In this document: positions 14,342-21,862 of the stretch, in pieces
How the letters are laid out: the number at the start of each line of letters is the position of its first letter
How positions within the stretch are numbered: the first letter of the stretch is position 1
DNA from: a virus
Strand: one strand, 5' to 3'
DNA length: 49,921 bases
Virus record (IMG/VR): IMGVR_UViG_3300017917_002570
Span: 1 to 49,921 of that record
Position numbers and translations under genes: made by a program
Notes under the pieces: model-generated
The model's input: the letters and a program-made list of their open reading frames with translations, nothing else
Database searches by the model: none
Told to the model about the DNA's origin: nothing

Positions 14342-14391
14342 AAAACGAAACCCTACGTAGGTCAGTCCAAGGATACTATCCAGGGAGAGGT
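14342..14391 (-). ncRNA. Structured 3' untranslated segment upstream of terminator
   Basis: Fifty bases between the stop of the 14392 gene and its terminator. As minus-strand RNA it can form an outer AAACC/GGUUU stem, with internal GGAU-AGU-AUCC and CCU-ACGU-AGG hairpins. Most terminators here follow the stop within about 15 bases, so this spacer is unusual. Whether it is a functional RNA element is not shown. Confidence 0.3.
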
Positions 14392-15756
14392 TTATTTGTT
14401 CATATCTTTAATTGCATTTATTACTAATTGTGCAATTTGATTTTCATTCATTCTTTTAGTGATGTCACTTCTATCAACAACACTTCTTGATTCAAGTTCT
14501 TCAGTAACATCCATATTTAAAATGTCATTAGAAACTTTCTTTAAACAATCAACAAGTGCACTCTTCACTTCAGGTCTTTCTGTTATTACTTTATATGCAT
14601 CTAAACCCTCTTCATTTTTTCTCCATTCTGTTGGGAATGTTTGTGAAGTTTCACTACAAGTAAAGTGTTTATCTTTTTGTCTATTGTTACCAGCAATTCT
14701 CATTTCATCACGTAATTTCTTACCTAATTGAGTTGAGAAATCTACAGTCCATTCGTAAGTTAAACCATCATCACTTCGTTCTAATTTACCTTTAATAGAA
14801 ATACTACTACCTACTGCAATATCTCTATCTTCAGGTCTGTATCCTCTTTTAGGTAATTTTAACAATGCAGTTAATGGGTCATTCTTATAGTTGGTGTCCA
14901 TATTCTCGGTTGGTCTTAACGCATCCCAGTTTGCACCCATGTTATATTGACGAGGCATGTGAGTAGTTAAGATATCAACACTTGGAGAATCACCATAAAG
15001 TCTATCTTCATTTGCTTTAGCAAAGTCCGCTATGTTTAAATAGAAATCGTAGTTATGTCCACCAAATTCAATTACTTGATTTGAGATGTTACTATGTCTA
15101 TCGATAGCTGCCTTTTGACCTTTAAACATTTGGTCAGGCATTTTTAGTGGAGGGAATCCGGATTCGATTAATTTATTGTTAATAGAATCATTAATTAGAT
15201 ATCCCTTAACAATTGGATTAAATGTATATCTCAATATTCTTTCTCTTTCGGGTATTGAAGTTTCTTCTTTTTCACCGAAATCTAAACCAGTTTGTTGTCT
15301 AAGTCTTAATGCTTGTGGGGAAGGTTTTGCCTTTCCCGCTTGTAATGGGTCGTGTTGTACTTTCTTTACCTTTACTAAATGTAAACCACCTTCCATTTCT
15401 TTTTTAGCCCACTCATAGAACTTTGGATTTTGTGCCGCAAATTCTTCTTCAGTAATTGGGACTAAACCTGCAGGTACAACTGCAGTCTTTCTACCTGTCG
15501 GTTCCTTACTTGGATTGTAAATGAACACATCAACAGGTGGCATGTCTTCAGGCTTTGTTCCCACTGGAGGTTTCTGAAAACGATATGATTTAACAACGGA
15601 TCTTCTTTCAAAACGTTGTCTTTCAGCTCTTTCTTCGGGCGTTTCGTCCCATGGATTCTTTTCCTCTCTACCTGGATTATATTTTGACATTTCATCCATT
15701 TCAAGAGATGATTCGTTCAATTTAGCCAATAAATCTTTCTTTAATATTTCTTTCAT
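14392..15756 (-). CDS. Large putative internal virion protein with CTS-like leader
   Basis: A 454-residue protein with no recognised enzymatic domain. The leader MKEILKKDLLAKLNE ends in L-N-E (residue 15) followed by Ser, a T4 gp21-type cleavage site. The next 60 residues are charged and proline-rich, the remainder is mixed alpha/beta. Its own terminator and an upstream TATTTATA element (15781-15788) make it a single-gene late unit. A structural or injected virion protein is inferred. Confidence 0.65.
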   Translation of the reverse strand: MKEILKKDLLAKLNESSLEMDEMSKYNPGREEKNPWDETPEERAERQRFERRSVVKSYRFQKPPVGTKPEDMPPVDVFIYNPSKEPTGRKTAVVPAGLVPITEEEFAAQNPKFYEWAKKEMEGGLHLVKVKKVQHDPLQAGKAKPSPQALRLRQQTGLDFGEKEETSIPERERILRYTFNPIVKGYLINDSINNKLIESGFPPLKMPDQMFKGQKAAIDRHSNISNQVIEFGGHNYDFYLNIADFAKANEDRLYGDSPSVDILTTHMPRQYNMGANWDALRPTENMDTNYKNDPLTALLKLPKRGYRPEDRDIAVGSSISIKGKLERSDDGLTYEWTVDFSTQLGKKLRDEMRIAGNNRQKDKHFTCSETSQTFPTEWRKNEEGLDAYKVITERPEVKSALVDCLKKVSNDILNMDVTEELESRSVVDRSDITKRMNENQIAQLVINAIKDMNK

Positions 15757-15780
15757 TTGGTTGTAGATTTCTTATATCTA

Positions 15781-15788
15781 TATAAATA
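15781..15788 (-). promoter_or_regulatory. TATTTATA element upstream of the 454-aa CTS gene
   Basis: The complement of 15781-15788 is TATTTATA in the sense context GGAGTATTTATATAGATATAAG, 24 bases before the start codon. There is no obvious Bacteroidota -33 box at the right distance. Confidence 0.45.
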
Positions 15789-15799
15789 CTCCGTTTATG

Positions 15800-16261
15800 C
15801 TATTTGAACCAACTTGGTATGTCCCTATATTTCCAATTACTGAATGTTCTTTTCTCACCCATATAGTAATTTCGATAGGATTGGATGTGACACAGTTCTT
15901 TATATTCGTTAGGCATCGCTAAAGGTGGGTGAGTAAACCTCTCATTTGGTATGTTTGGGTGATTATCCGCGCACCATAACAATATGTCATATGTTTTGTG
16001 AGTTTTCCCATAACGATGGTTATACTCCCAACATAATTTAATTCCCAAATCACATAACCATAGGTAATTATTGAGGTCTTCACGAACCCATATAGAACAA
16101 GGGTGGTTCTTGTGTGATAACTTGTACGGGGCTTCCCCACCCGTAACCCAATGTGCACCACACAATAATTGAGCGGTTTCCAATATCATTTTAACTACAT
16201 GTTTATCGTTATGATATTGTGCACATTTGGTTGTGTTACTATCTAAATAGAATATGTTCAT
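15800..16261 (-). CDS. Conserved phage protein (MNIFYLD family)
   Basis: A 153-residue protein that begins MNIFYLDSNTTKCAQYHNDK followed by HVVKMILETAQLLCGAH, a signature I recognise from conserved proteins of T4-like and cyanophages that have no firmly established function. Many conserved His, Cys and Trp residues (HNDKHVVK, NHPCSIWVR, FTHPPLAMP) suggest a metal-binding or enzymatic protein. Overlap is absent; the stop of the 16263 gene is one base away. Confidence 0.65.
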   Translation of the reverse strand: MNIFYLDSNTTKCAQYHNDKHVVKMILETAQLLCGAHWVTGGEAPYKLSHKNHPCSIWVREDLNNYLWLCDLGIKLCWEYNHRYGKTHKTYDILLWCADNHPNIPNERFTHPPLAMPNEYKELCHIQSYRNYYMGEKRTFSNWKYRDIPSWFK

Positions 16262-16262
16262 G

Positions 16263-16496
16263 TTACTTATATGAGTTGTAATAAAATTCTCTAACCTTCG
16301 AACCTAACTCCATATCGTTAGGGTAATCGTTGATAAACCTTTGAGGAATTGTGATATGTTGTCTATCGTTTCCTTTGTTGTAACATTTAATACATAATTG
16401 TCCAGCACCTTCGATATAACCTGTTCTGTAATCAACATGTGTGTTAATGTCTACTGTGGTTTCTTCACCACACAAGATACAAATTTCGTTTGGCAT
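16263..16496 (-). CDS. Small zinc-ribbon-like protein
   Basis: Seventy-seven residues. CILCGEETTVDINTHVDYR and GQLCIKCYNKG give two Cys-x2-Cys pairs about 30 residues apart with His between, a four-Cys zinc ribbon. The C-terminal half is polar. DNA/RNA binding or a structural role is possible. It is preceded by a promoter-like element at 16514-16545. Confidence 0.65.
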   Translation of the reverse strand: MPNEICILCGEETTVDINTHVDYRTGYIEGAGQLCIKCYNKGNDRQHITIPQRFINDYPNDMELGSKVREFYYNSYK

Positions 16497-16513
16497 ATAA
16501 TTGTTTTAGAGTA

Positions 16514-16545
16514 CTAAAATACCAATTATATTTGAAAAATCCAAG
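16514..16545 (-). promoter_or_regulatory. Weak Bacteroidota-type promoter for the 16263 gene
   Basis: On the minus strand CTTG (complement of 16542-16545) in CTTGGATTTTTC lies 20 bases before TATTTTAG (complement of 16514-16521). Both boxes deviate by one base from TTTG/TAnnTTTG, but spacing and the TTGGAtaTTC-like context match the stronger copies. Confidence 0.5.
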
Positions 16546-16560
16546 AAAATATTAAAAATA

Positions 16561-17862
16561 TTATGCTAAACTAGCAATTTTAGGGTTTGATCCGTTATTG
16601 TAACTGTTAACAACTTTAGCCACCAAATCACCTGTTCCCCATGTTTTTAGGGATTCACATCTAGCAATGTTGGAAGCACCGATATCATTTTTAAGTCCGT
16701 TGACGATACATTCATATCTACCATTTCTTAGGGTTTTAACGGTCGCTACCAACCCATCTTCCATTGAAGCGTAGTTTCTAACTCCATGACTATTCATAAC
16801 GGTTGAATTAGGCATGTTCCAAGTTGTATTGAATGGGTTGTATGTTCCACCCTTACCTTCTGCTTGTCTCCAAGCGTACATAAATTTCATATTCTCATCC
16901 GTAATAGGTGCACCTAAATTCTCTAACAATTTTGCATAGAAGTTTTTATCCTCCAAGTTACTAACATCGATAGTGTCGATATTCTTTTTTAAATCTTCAG
17001 GGGTTACTCCTCTCTCTTTTAATAAACTAATCAATTTATTAATCATTTCAGGAGTTGCACTTACCATATTTCCACCACCTTTACCATTTGCAGTAGAACC
17101 ACCATATTGTAAATGAAAATGACCACCAGTTGCAGCTGAACTTGGATTAGTGTACTCGTCTATATAATTGAACTTTGGATTACTTGATTTGTATTTGTTT
17201 AAAATATTAAGGAAAGATTTCGCATTTGCTGAAGTGTATGGTTGAATAACTAAATCAACAGCTTGTCCCACCTTATGTGTACTGTTGTACCCTAATTTCT
17301 TATGGAATTTATCATTACCGCTTGTAACAACAACCTTAACTTTAGGGTTAGTCATTTTAAAATCTCTTAAAATATCACTTACAACTCCACTAATGTCGTC
17401 CGTAATCTCCCCTCCACTAGTCAATTGACCAGACTTTTCTTGATATCCTAAATCGCTTAATGTACTTCTTAATTCATCAGACGCCTCATTAAGTTTTGCT
17501 TGATTGTCATTTATAAATTTAGTAACGGCAGATGCGGTTTCAGGTCCAAATAAACCATCAACCCCGTATTTTGGTAAATCATACCCTAAAAGTTTCAAAC
17601 CAATTTGTACAGATTCAACTCCCTTTTGGAATGACATAGTACCTTTCTCTTGTTGGGAAAGACCTCCTGAATTGGCAGCGTCTTCTAATGTTTTGAAGAA
17701 TGAACTAACGTCGTCAGAAACTAAATCAGCTTTCTTAGGATCGTCGGTCTTTTTTAAACCAACAGCCTTTAGAATGTTATCTAAAAACCCCTCCTCAATA
17801 ACTTGTGTACCATATGTAAGGGTGTGAATTCTCTTTAAATCTTCCTGTAACGACTTCTTCAT
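16561..17862 (-). CDS. Three-domain virion cell-wall hydrolase with CTS-like leader
   Basis: A 433-residue protein. The leader ends Q-V-I-E-E (I-E-E at residue 24, then Gly), a gp21-type site. Residues about 75-120 match a PG_binding_1 repeat (LKLLGYDLPKYGVDGLFGPE). Residues about 175-255 contain STHKVGQAVD and GGHFHLQ, the S-x-H-x6-D and H-x-H zinc motifs of M15-type (VanY-like) peptidases. Residues about 320-430 (FMYAWRQAEG, YNPFNTT, SHGVRNYASMEDGL, NGRYECIV) resemble lysozyme-like phage virion domains. Peptidoglycan cutting during DNA entry is inferred. A TATTTATA element lies five bases before the start. Confidence 0.75.
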   Translation of the reverse strand: MKKSLQEDLKRIHTLTYGTQVIEEGFLDNILKAVGLKKTDDPKKADLVSDDVSSFFKTLEDAANSGGLSQQEKGTMSFQKGVESVQIGLKLLGYDLPKYGVDGLFGPETASAVTKFINDNQAKLNEASDELRSTLSDLGYQEKSGQLTSGGEITDDISGVVSDILRDFKMTNPKVKVVVTSGNDKFHKKLGYNSTHKVGQAVDLVIQPYTSANAKSFLNILNKYKSSNPKFNYIDEYTNPSSAATGGHFHLQYGGSTANGKGGGNMVSATPEMINKLISLLKERGVTPEDLKKNIDTIDVSNLEDKNFYAKLLENLGAPITDENMKFMYAWRQAEGKGGTYNPFNTTWNMPNSTVMNSHGVRNYASMEDGLVATVKTLRNGRYECIVNGLKNDIGASNIARCESLKTWGTGDLVAKVVNSYNNGSNPKIASLA

Positions 17863-17867
17863 ATCAT

Positions 17868-17875
17868 TATAAATA
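17868..17875 (-). promoter_or_regulatory. TATTTATA element upstream of the virion hydrolase
   Basis: The complement of 17868-17875 is TATTTATA in the sense context CTATATATTTATAATGATATG, just before the start codon at 17862 and after the stop of the 17884 gene. Confidence 0.4.
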
Positions 17876-17883
17876 TATAGAAA

Positions 17884-18279
17884 CTATACTTTTATCCACT
17901 TCTGTGTTGAGTCTAATTTAAATGAACCAACATATTTTTTATTCCATTGGGTTGGGTGGATTAATGATAAAAATGTAGTCTCATCATCTCTCACATATAA
18001 ATGATATGTTTCCCCCATAACTGGTATGAATGAGTAAGTTGATTGATATACCAATTCATTCCAATTAACCTCATCAATTAGTTTTTGAAACTCCTCCTTT
18101 AATTCGTCATATCTTGACTTGAATTGTTTGTTAGCCACACCCGCCTGCATTTGTTTCCAACCACCAACGTCTTCCAATTTAATTGCTGGTGCACCTTGAT
18201 TACTACCATAAGTTAATTCTCTTTGGTAATATCCCTTTTCTTCATCCCACACAACTAAATCTGGTTTCTTTTTTGCCAT
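17884..18279 (-). CDS. Hypothetical protein
   Basis: A 131-residue protein without a recognised domain. The N-terminus is basic (MAKKKPDLVVWDEEKGYYQREL). The C-terminal half is beta-rich with aromatic residues (YSFIPVMGETYHLYVRDDE, FLSLIHPTQWNKKYVGSF), which suggests a small ligand- or nucleic-acid-binding beta fold. Its start codon overlaps the stop of the 18279 membrane-protein gene. Confidence 0.55.
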   Translation of the reverse strand: MAKKKPDLVVWDEEKGYYQRELTYGSNQGAPAIKLEDVGGWKQMQAGVANKQFKSRYDELKEEFQKLIDEVNWNELVYQSTYSFIPVMGETYHLYVRDDETTFLSLIHPTQWNKKYVGSFKLDSTQKWIKV

Positions 18280-18449
18280 TACATGATTTGATTTTTATCA
18301 TCTTCGTTATCTTCATTACCCCAATTAAGAAAATCGTCTCCTTTGTAATTAGGATGATGTTCTTTCATGTAATCGATACCCACAACCCATCTCCAAGATA
18401 TGAATCCAATCACAATAAACATGACTAAAAATAAAATTAAGTGTTCCAT
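18279..18449 (-). CDS. Small membrane-anchored acidic protein (56 aa)
   Basis: A short frame with one N-terminal membrane helix (LILFLVMFIVIGFISW) and a soluble acidic tail (DFLNWGNEDNEDDKNQ). Its stop overlaps the ATG of the 17884 gene (ATGTAATGG) and its own start is in the AATAATATG context, one base from the thioesterase stop. This tight fit supports a real gene. The function is unknown. Confidence 0.65.
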   Translation of the reverse strand: MEHLILFLVMFIVIGFISWRWVVGIDYMKEHHPNYKGDDFLNWGNEDNEDDKNQIM

Positions 18450-18450
18450 A

Positions 18451-18813
18451 TTATTTATTCTTTTTGTTATGTGCTTTAGGTTTACCTTCTTCGTCTAATA
18501 GAACAAAGATAATTTTATCAATTTTAATAATCGACTGTTTAGTGTTTTTATTTCTAACGTCACAACATAGTGTGACAGAAGTTGTTCCAAATTTAACTAA
18601 ATCAGTACCGAATTCAATTATGTCACCAACTTTTGCGGTTGCAACAAAATCAATTTCGGACATTGCCTTTGTTACTATGTTAGAATTACCTAATTGACAT
18701 ATTGCAAATATTGCAGCCTCCTCATCTATCCACTTTAACAATTGACCACCAAATAATGTACCTCTAGAATTAAGGTCACCAGGTTTAATTAGTTTCCTTG
18801 TTCTGTAAATCAT
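18451..18813 (-). CDS. Acyl-CoA thioesterase (hotdog fold, YciA-like)
   Basis: A 120-residue single hotdog domain. RTRKLIKPGDLNSRGTLFGG followed by QLLKWIDEEAAIFA matches the YciA/BACH acyl-CoA thioesterase core (N-x-x-G-T-x-F-G-G-x-x-L-x-W-x-D), which hydrolyses acyl-CoA to free acid and CoA. The conserved Asn and Asp positions are present, so activity is plausible. Such enzymes are uncommon in phages. It overlaps the HAD gene at 18785 by 29 bases. Host lipid or CoA metabolism during infection is the likely target. Confidence 0.8.
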   Translation of the reverse strand: MIYRTRKLIKPGDLNSRGTLFGGQLLKWIDEEAAIFAICQLGNSNIVTKAMSEIDFVATAKVGDIIEFGTDLVKFGTTSVTLCCDVRNKNTKQSIIKIDKIIFVLLDEEGKPKAHNKKNK

Positions 18814-19399
18814 CTGTTAAATATTTTATAATTTCTTCTTTTATTCCTGTTTGTTTAATACCTTCTCTACTCTTAGGTGTTAGAACAAAATTAGTTAATC
18901 CCCAATCCATTTCCATCTCACCCCACGTTTCATGTGTTTGTGGGATACCCATATTCAAATCATCGACCGCAACCCAATGAGTGATTTCAGGATGGTCTTG
19001 TAGATATTGTGTAATTTCAATTGAACGTTCTTGTTCCAACATCCACTTAGATGACCATTGAAATGTGTGTTCATTATAACAAGTACAATCTAAATGTGAT
19101 TTAGTAAATCCTATGGGTTTCTTTTTGATTCCCTGTGACTCATAATATTCACCCATCTCCTCAACACTTGCCCATCTTTTCCAATCAGATGAGACAACAA
19201 TCTCAGCGTTAGTTTCTTCCAATATTTCATTCAATATGTCGATTGCTTTCTTGTTAAAATTATCAAAACGAGCAGCAACAGGTAATGAGTCAATCGATTG
19301 ACTCAACTTACGTCCCGCTTTTTGTTGTTTTTTAAATCGACCACCCCATTCGGTTGCTAAACATATAACACCATCATGGTCAAGAAATATTACCTTCAT
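18785..19399 (-). CDS. HAD-like protein (Swiss Army Knife RNA repair-type HAD)
   Basis: A 204-residue protein. VIFLDHDGVICLATEWGG carries HAD motif I (D-x-D), VVSSDWKRW motif II-like Ser, and HWVAVDDLNMG motif IV acidic residues. It resembles HAD domains of the kind found in phage RNA-repair (polynucleotide 5'/3' phosphatase) proteins. No kinase or ligase domain is fused. A phosphatase acting on nucleotides or RNA ends is inferred. Overlaps neighbours at both ends (29 bases with the thioesterase, 20 with 19380). Confidence 0.65.
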   Translation of the reverse strand: MKVIFLDHDGVICLATEWGGRFKKQQKAGRKLSQSIDSLPVAARFDNFNKKAIDILNEILEETNAEIVVSSDWKRWASVEEMGEYYESQGIKKKPIGFTKSHLDCTCYNEHTFQWSSKWMLEQERSIEITQYLQDHPEITHWVAVDDLNMGIPQTHETWGEMEMDWGLTNFVLTPKSREGIKQTGIKEEIIKYLTDDLQNKETN

Positions 19400-19682
19400 T
19401 CTTTAATCTTTGTTTACGATTCCTCATTTCTTCAAAAAATGTTGCGGAACCTTTTAATTTATTTAACATATCTTCAGTGATATCACTTTTAATTTTAAAC
19501 ACACGACCATCATCACCGTTCATATGAATGATATGACCGACAGTTGTTTTAACATATGGTATATGGTAAGCCACCATATTTTCGGTGTCCCATTTTATTG
19601 TTTCACCACACGATTCAACTTCACCTTTATTTACACCACCATACTTTGTAAAGTGTATGTACTTATCTCCTTTATTAAACAT
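19380..19682 (-). CDS. Hypothetical beta-rich protein
   Basis: One hundred residues: MFNKGDKYIHFTKYGGVNKG and VGHIIHMNGDDGRVFKIKSD look like an SH3-like or KOW-like beta barrel followed by a short helix. I do not recognise the family with confidence. It overlaps the HAD gene by 20 bases and the 19675 gene by eight, so it is part of one operon. Confidence 0.55.
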   Translation of the reverse strand: MFNKGDKYIHFTKYGGVNKGEVESCGETIKWDTENMVAYHIPYVKTTVGHIIHMNGDDGRVFKIKSDITEDMLNKLKGSATFFEEMRNRKQRLKNEGNIS

Positions 19683-20358
19683 TTTTAAATTCTTTAAAAA
19701 CTTTTATAAAATCTTTTTCATACTTCTTTATTTCTTTTGTTTCCATTCCATTATAGAGTCCTGTCGATAAAAATGCTTGAGCCTCATCTTTAAGAATCTT
19801 CTCATCGTTAACATAACCCATTTTTATTAACTTCTTGAATATCTTTTCTTTTATTTTATTTGGAAGTAAATATAACAAAGTATTCATCCTCAATCTGTAA
19901 CTCTTATTTGTATAATACAAACCATGAGCAATTTCATGATCCATTGTTCTTAAATCTTTTGAACTTGCACCAATCAAATACCAATCACATCTTGTTCCAT
20001 TATTTTTATTTTGTGAATCAATTGCACAATAAAAATAAATGTCATTCATAATTTTATCATATTCAGTATCATAACAAAATATGTGATTGGCTTTCTGCAT
20101 AACATTACTTGGTATGTTATATCCTGACCAATCTTCGGGATATGTAAACACTCCTTTTTTCCATGCAGTTTTATAGTGTCTCATGTACTCCATCCACGTG
20201 AATGGTTTACCTCTAAACTTTTTATATGGTGACTCATAGAACTCTTGGTATCTACAGAACAACATTGCTCTATCATAATCATCATCTATAGTTACACAAT
20301 AAATTCTAGGTTTAACTTCAACTACTTTACCTTTTACTAATGGATGTTTAATTTTCAC
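19675..20358 (-). CDS. Putative zinc metallopeptidase-like protein (HEIAH)
   Basis: A 227-residue protein. DLRTMDHEIAHGLYYTN contains an HExxH zinc motif followed by Gly, the form seen in zincins. The rest shows helices before and after, with Tyr/Lys-rich sequence (RYQEFYESPYKKFRGKPFTW). No CTS-like leader or signal peptide, so it probably acts in the host cytoplasm, unlike the zincin at 245. A third zinc ligand, perhaps the Glu of EILKDEAQAF, is a guess. Confidence 0.55.
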   Translation of the reverse strand: MKIKHPLVKGKVVEVKPRIYCVTIDDDYDRAMLFCRYQEFYESPYKKFRGKPFTWMEYMRHYKTAWKKGVFTYPEDWSGYNIPSNVMQKANHIFCYDTEYDKIMNDIYFYCAIDSQNKNNGTRCDWYLIGASSKDLRTMDHEIAHGLYYTNKSYRLRMNTLLYLLPNKIKEKIFKKLIKMGYVNDEKILKDEAQAFLSTGLYNGMETKEIKKYEKDFIKVFKEFKNV

Positions 20359-20567
20359 TAACTCTTAATTTTAAAATCTTTATTATAGATATTATTTTCT
20401 TTTATCCATTGAACAACCTCCATTACCGCTTTAGCTTCGATATATGATTCACTTAAACCTCTATCTTCATTTGCTTTTAGTTTTTGAGTTGCACTGTATT
20501 CTAATTCATTTAATGCTTCTCGTTCTAAAACAATAAATTCTTTAAACCCACCAATTATCTGTTCCAT
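20358..20567 (-). CDS. Small helical hypothetical protein
   Basis: Sixty-nine residues, almost entirely helical (EREALNELEYSATQKLKANEDRG). Reminiscent of the small helical proteins that accompany phage replication genes. No family assigned. It shares one base with the zincin gene (TAATG) and starts in the AATAATATG context. Confidence 0.5.
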   Translation of the reverse strand: MEQIIGGFKEFIVLEREALNELEYSATQKLKANEDRGLSESYIEAKAVMEVVQWIKENNIYNKDFKIKS

Positions 20568-20568
20568 A

Positions 20569-21183
20569 TTATTTACAACTTTTTAATATTTCTAAACACA
20601 AATCTGCCGGTATCTTACTTCTTTCGTAAGCATTTGCTCGACCTTGTGTTCCTGTTTTAGATCCTCTTGGTGCAGCAACGTGACAAGGATCACCATTCTT
20701 ACACATTTTACGAGGAACCCATACCTCACTGTTAGTCCATATGTCAGTCGGTTTCATACGTTCATCACCATATTGACAATAGGTAACCGTATTTCTTTTG
20801 TAACCATCCATAAATGGCATCTTACGAAGTACACCTCTTGGATTTTCAATGAACCAATATGTTGGATTGAAATGTTCAATCACCTCAATGGTTTTCTTAA
20901 CCAACTCAATACCTAATCGTGCAGTATCGGTTTTAGGAATGTATGCACCTTTACCTCCGGTCCAATGATGTCCAAGTGCTGCAACACTAAATCCTGTACA
21001 TGGTGGTGACGCCCAAATAACATCTGGTTGAAAGGGTACTTTGGTAACATCGAAATCGAGAATACTAACTGAGTAATGAATACCTTCGAAGGGATTGATA
21101 TCTGATGAAAATACCTCCATACCCAAACTCTCAGCAATCTTTCCCACTGAACGACTACCAGCAAATAATTCTAACACCTTCAT
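20569..21183 (-). CDS. DNA cytosine-C5 methyltransferase-like protein (short form)
   Basis: A 204-residue protein. LELFAGSRSVGKIAESLG is SAM-binding motif I and VIWASPPCTGFSVA is the Pro-Cys catalytic motif IV of C5 methyltransferases. YWFIENPRG is motif VI (E-N). The target recognition domain and the late motifs are strongly reduced compared with the 23042 enzyme. This short form is common in phages. It probably methylates DNA to evade host restriction; sequence specificity cannot be read. Confidence 0.75.
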   Translation of the reverse strand: MKVLELFAGSRSVGKIAESLGMEVFSSDINPFEGIHYSVSILDFDVTKVPFQPDVIWASPPCTGFSVAALGHHWTGGKGAYIPKTDTARLGIELVKKTIEVIEHFNPTYWFIENPRGVLRKMPFMDGYKRNTVTYCQYGDERMKPTDIWTNSEVWVPRKMCKNGDPCHVAAPRGSKTGTQGRANAYERSKIPADLCLEILKSCK

Positions 21184-21464
21184 TAACGTAAGTGTTTAAA
21201 TTTATTTGCGAGTTTATTGATGTAATCCTCTTCTTCGATTGTTAACAAATCTCTACACTTAGCTAATTTATCGAGACTTGACCAAAATGTAAAGTCATTG
21301 AAATTAGGTTGACGAACACCAGTACCTTTAGATTTACTTGATTGTGAAGGTTCGATGTGTCCATCTTCTTCTAAGATTTCTACTAATCTCGTTAGTTCTC
21401 TTTTACTACATGAGTCAACAAACTCACTTGGGTCGATGTCTACTTCTGCTGTAAATTCTGGCAT
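21183..21464 (-). CDS. Conserved phage hypothetical protein
   Basis: Ninety-three residues. The N-terminus (FTAEVDIDPSEFVDSCSKRE followed by LTRLVEIL) is a pattern found in small conserved phage proteins of unknown function. Charged helical C-terminus. One-base overlap with the methyltransferase gene (TAATG). Preceded by a weak promoter-like TATCTTTT at the complement of 21490-21497. Confidence 0.6.
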   Translation of the reverse strand: MPEFTAEVDIDPSEFVDSCSKRELTRLVEILEEDGHIEPSQSSKSKGTGVRQPNFNDFTFWSSLDKLAKCRDLLTIEEEDYINKLANKFKHLR

Positions 21465-21489
21465 AATATTATAATTTTAATGTTTAATT

Positions 21490-21497
21490 AAAAGATA
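21490..21497 (-). promoter_or_regulatory. Possible -7 box of a promoter for the 21183 operon
   Basis: The complement of 21490-21497 is TATCTTTT, one base from TAnnTTTG. No TTTG is found at the expected -33 distance; the upstream sequence is T-rich with TTTCAAATTT. It lies in the 57-base gap after the Fe-S carrier gene. Confidence 0.35.
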
Positions 21498-21521
21498 CGA
21501 AATAAATTTGAAATTAAAAAA

Positions 21522-21851
21522 TTATAGAGAAAAACTTTCACCACATCCACAGGTACGTGATGCGTTTGGGTTTACCCAATGGAATCCTTTTCCATTTAAA
21601 CCATCGGAATATTGTAACTCAGTTCCAAATAAATAAAGAACCGACTTTTTATCTATGGTAACTTTTAGTGGACCTAAATCTATAATTTCATCCATATCGG
21701 TTACTTCATCATCGAAGTCCATTATATATGATAATCCACTACAACCACCTCCCTTTACCCCAACTCTTAAGTTGTGGGTATCGGGTGTTAATTGTTCGGA
21801 CACCATTAAGGTTAATAAATGTTCTAAAGCCCTTTCTGAAATTGTGATCAT
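21522..21851 (-). CDS. A-type iron-sulfur carrier protein (IscA/ErpA/HesB family)
   Basis: A 109-residue protein of full family length. RVGVKGGGCSGLSYIMDF holds the first conserved Cys, and NPNASRTCGCGESFSL the C-terminal C-G-C pair, so all three Fe-S ligand cysteines are present. A-type carriers deliver [2Fe-2S]/[4Fe-4S] clusters to target proteins. In the phage it may support its own Fe-S proteins, such as the radical SAM and U32-like proteins at 47-49 kb. It has a TATTTATTAATATG start context like the CTS genes. Confidence 0.9.
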   Translation of the reverse strand: MITISERALEHLLTLMVSEQLTPDTHNLRVGVKGGGCSGLSYIMDFDDEVTDMDEIIDLGPLKVTIDKKSVLYLFGTELQYSDGLNGKGFHWVNPNASRTCGCGESFSL

Positions 21852-21855
21852 ATTA

Positions 21856-21862
21856 ATAAATA
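21856..21862 (-). promoter_or_regulatory. TATTTAT element upstream of the Fe-S carrier
   Basis: The sense strand reads GAGTAATATTTATTAATATG directly after the stop of the 21863 gene, identical in arrangement to 3929 and 6566. It suggests independent expression of the Fe-S carrier with the virion gene set. Confidence 0.4.

Noticed and set aside
17504-17827. 107-codon plus-strand frame opposite the wall hydrolase
   Set aside because: It is a shadow of the PG-binding domain region of the 16561 gene, with no start signal and unlikely composition.
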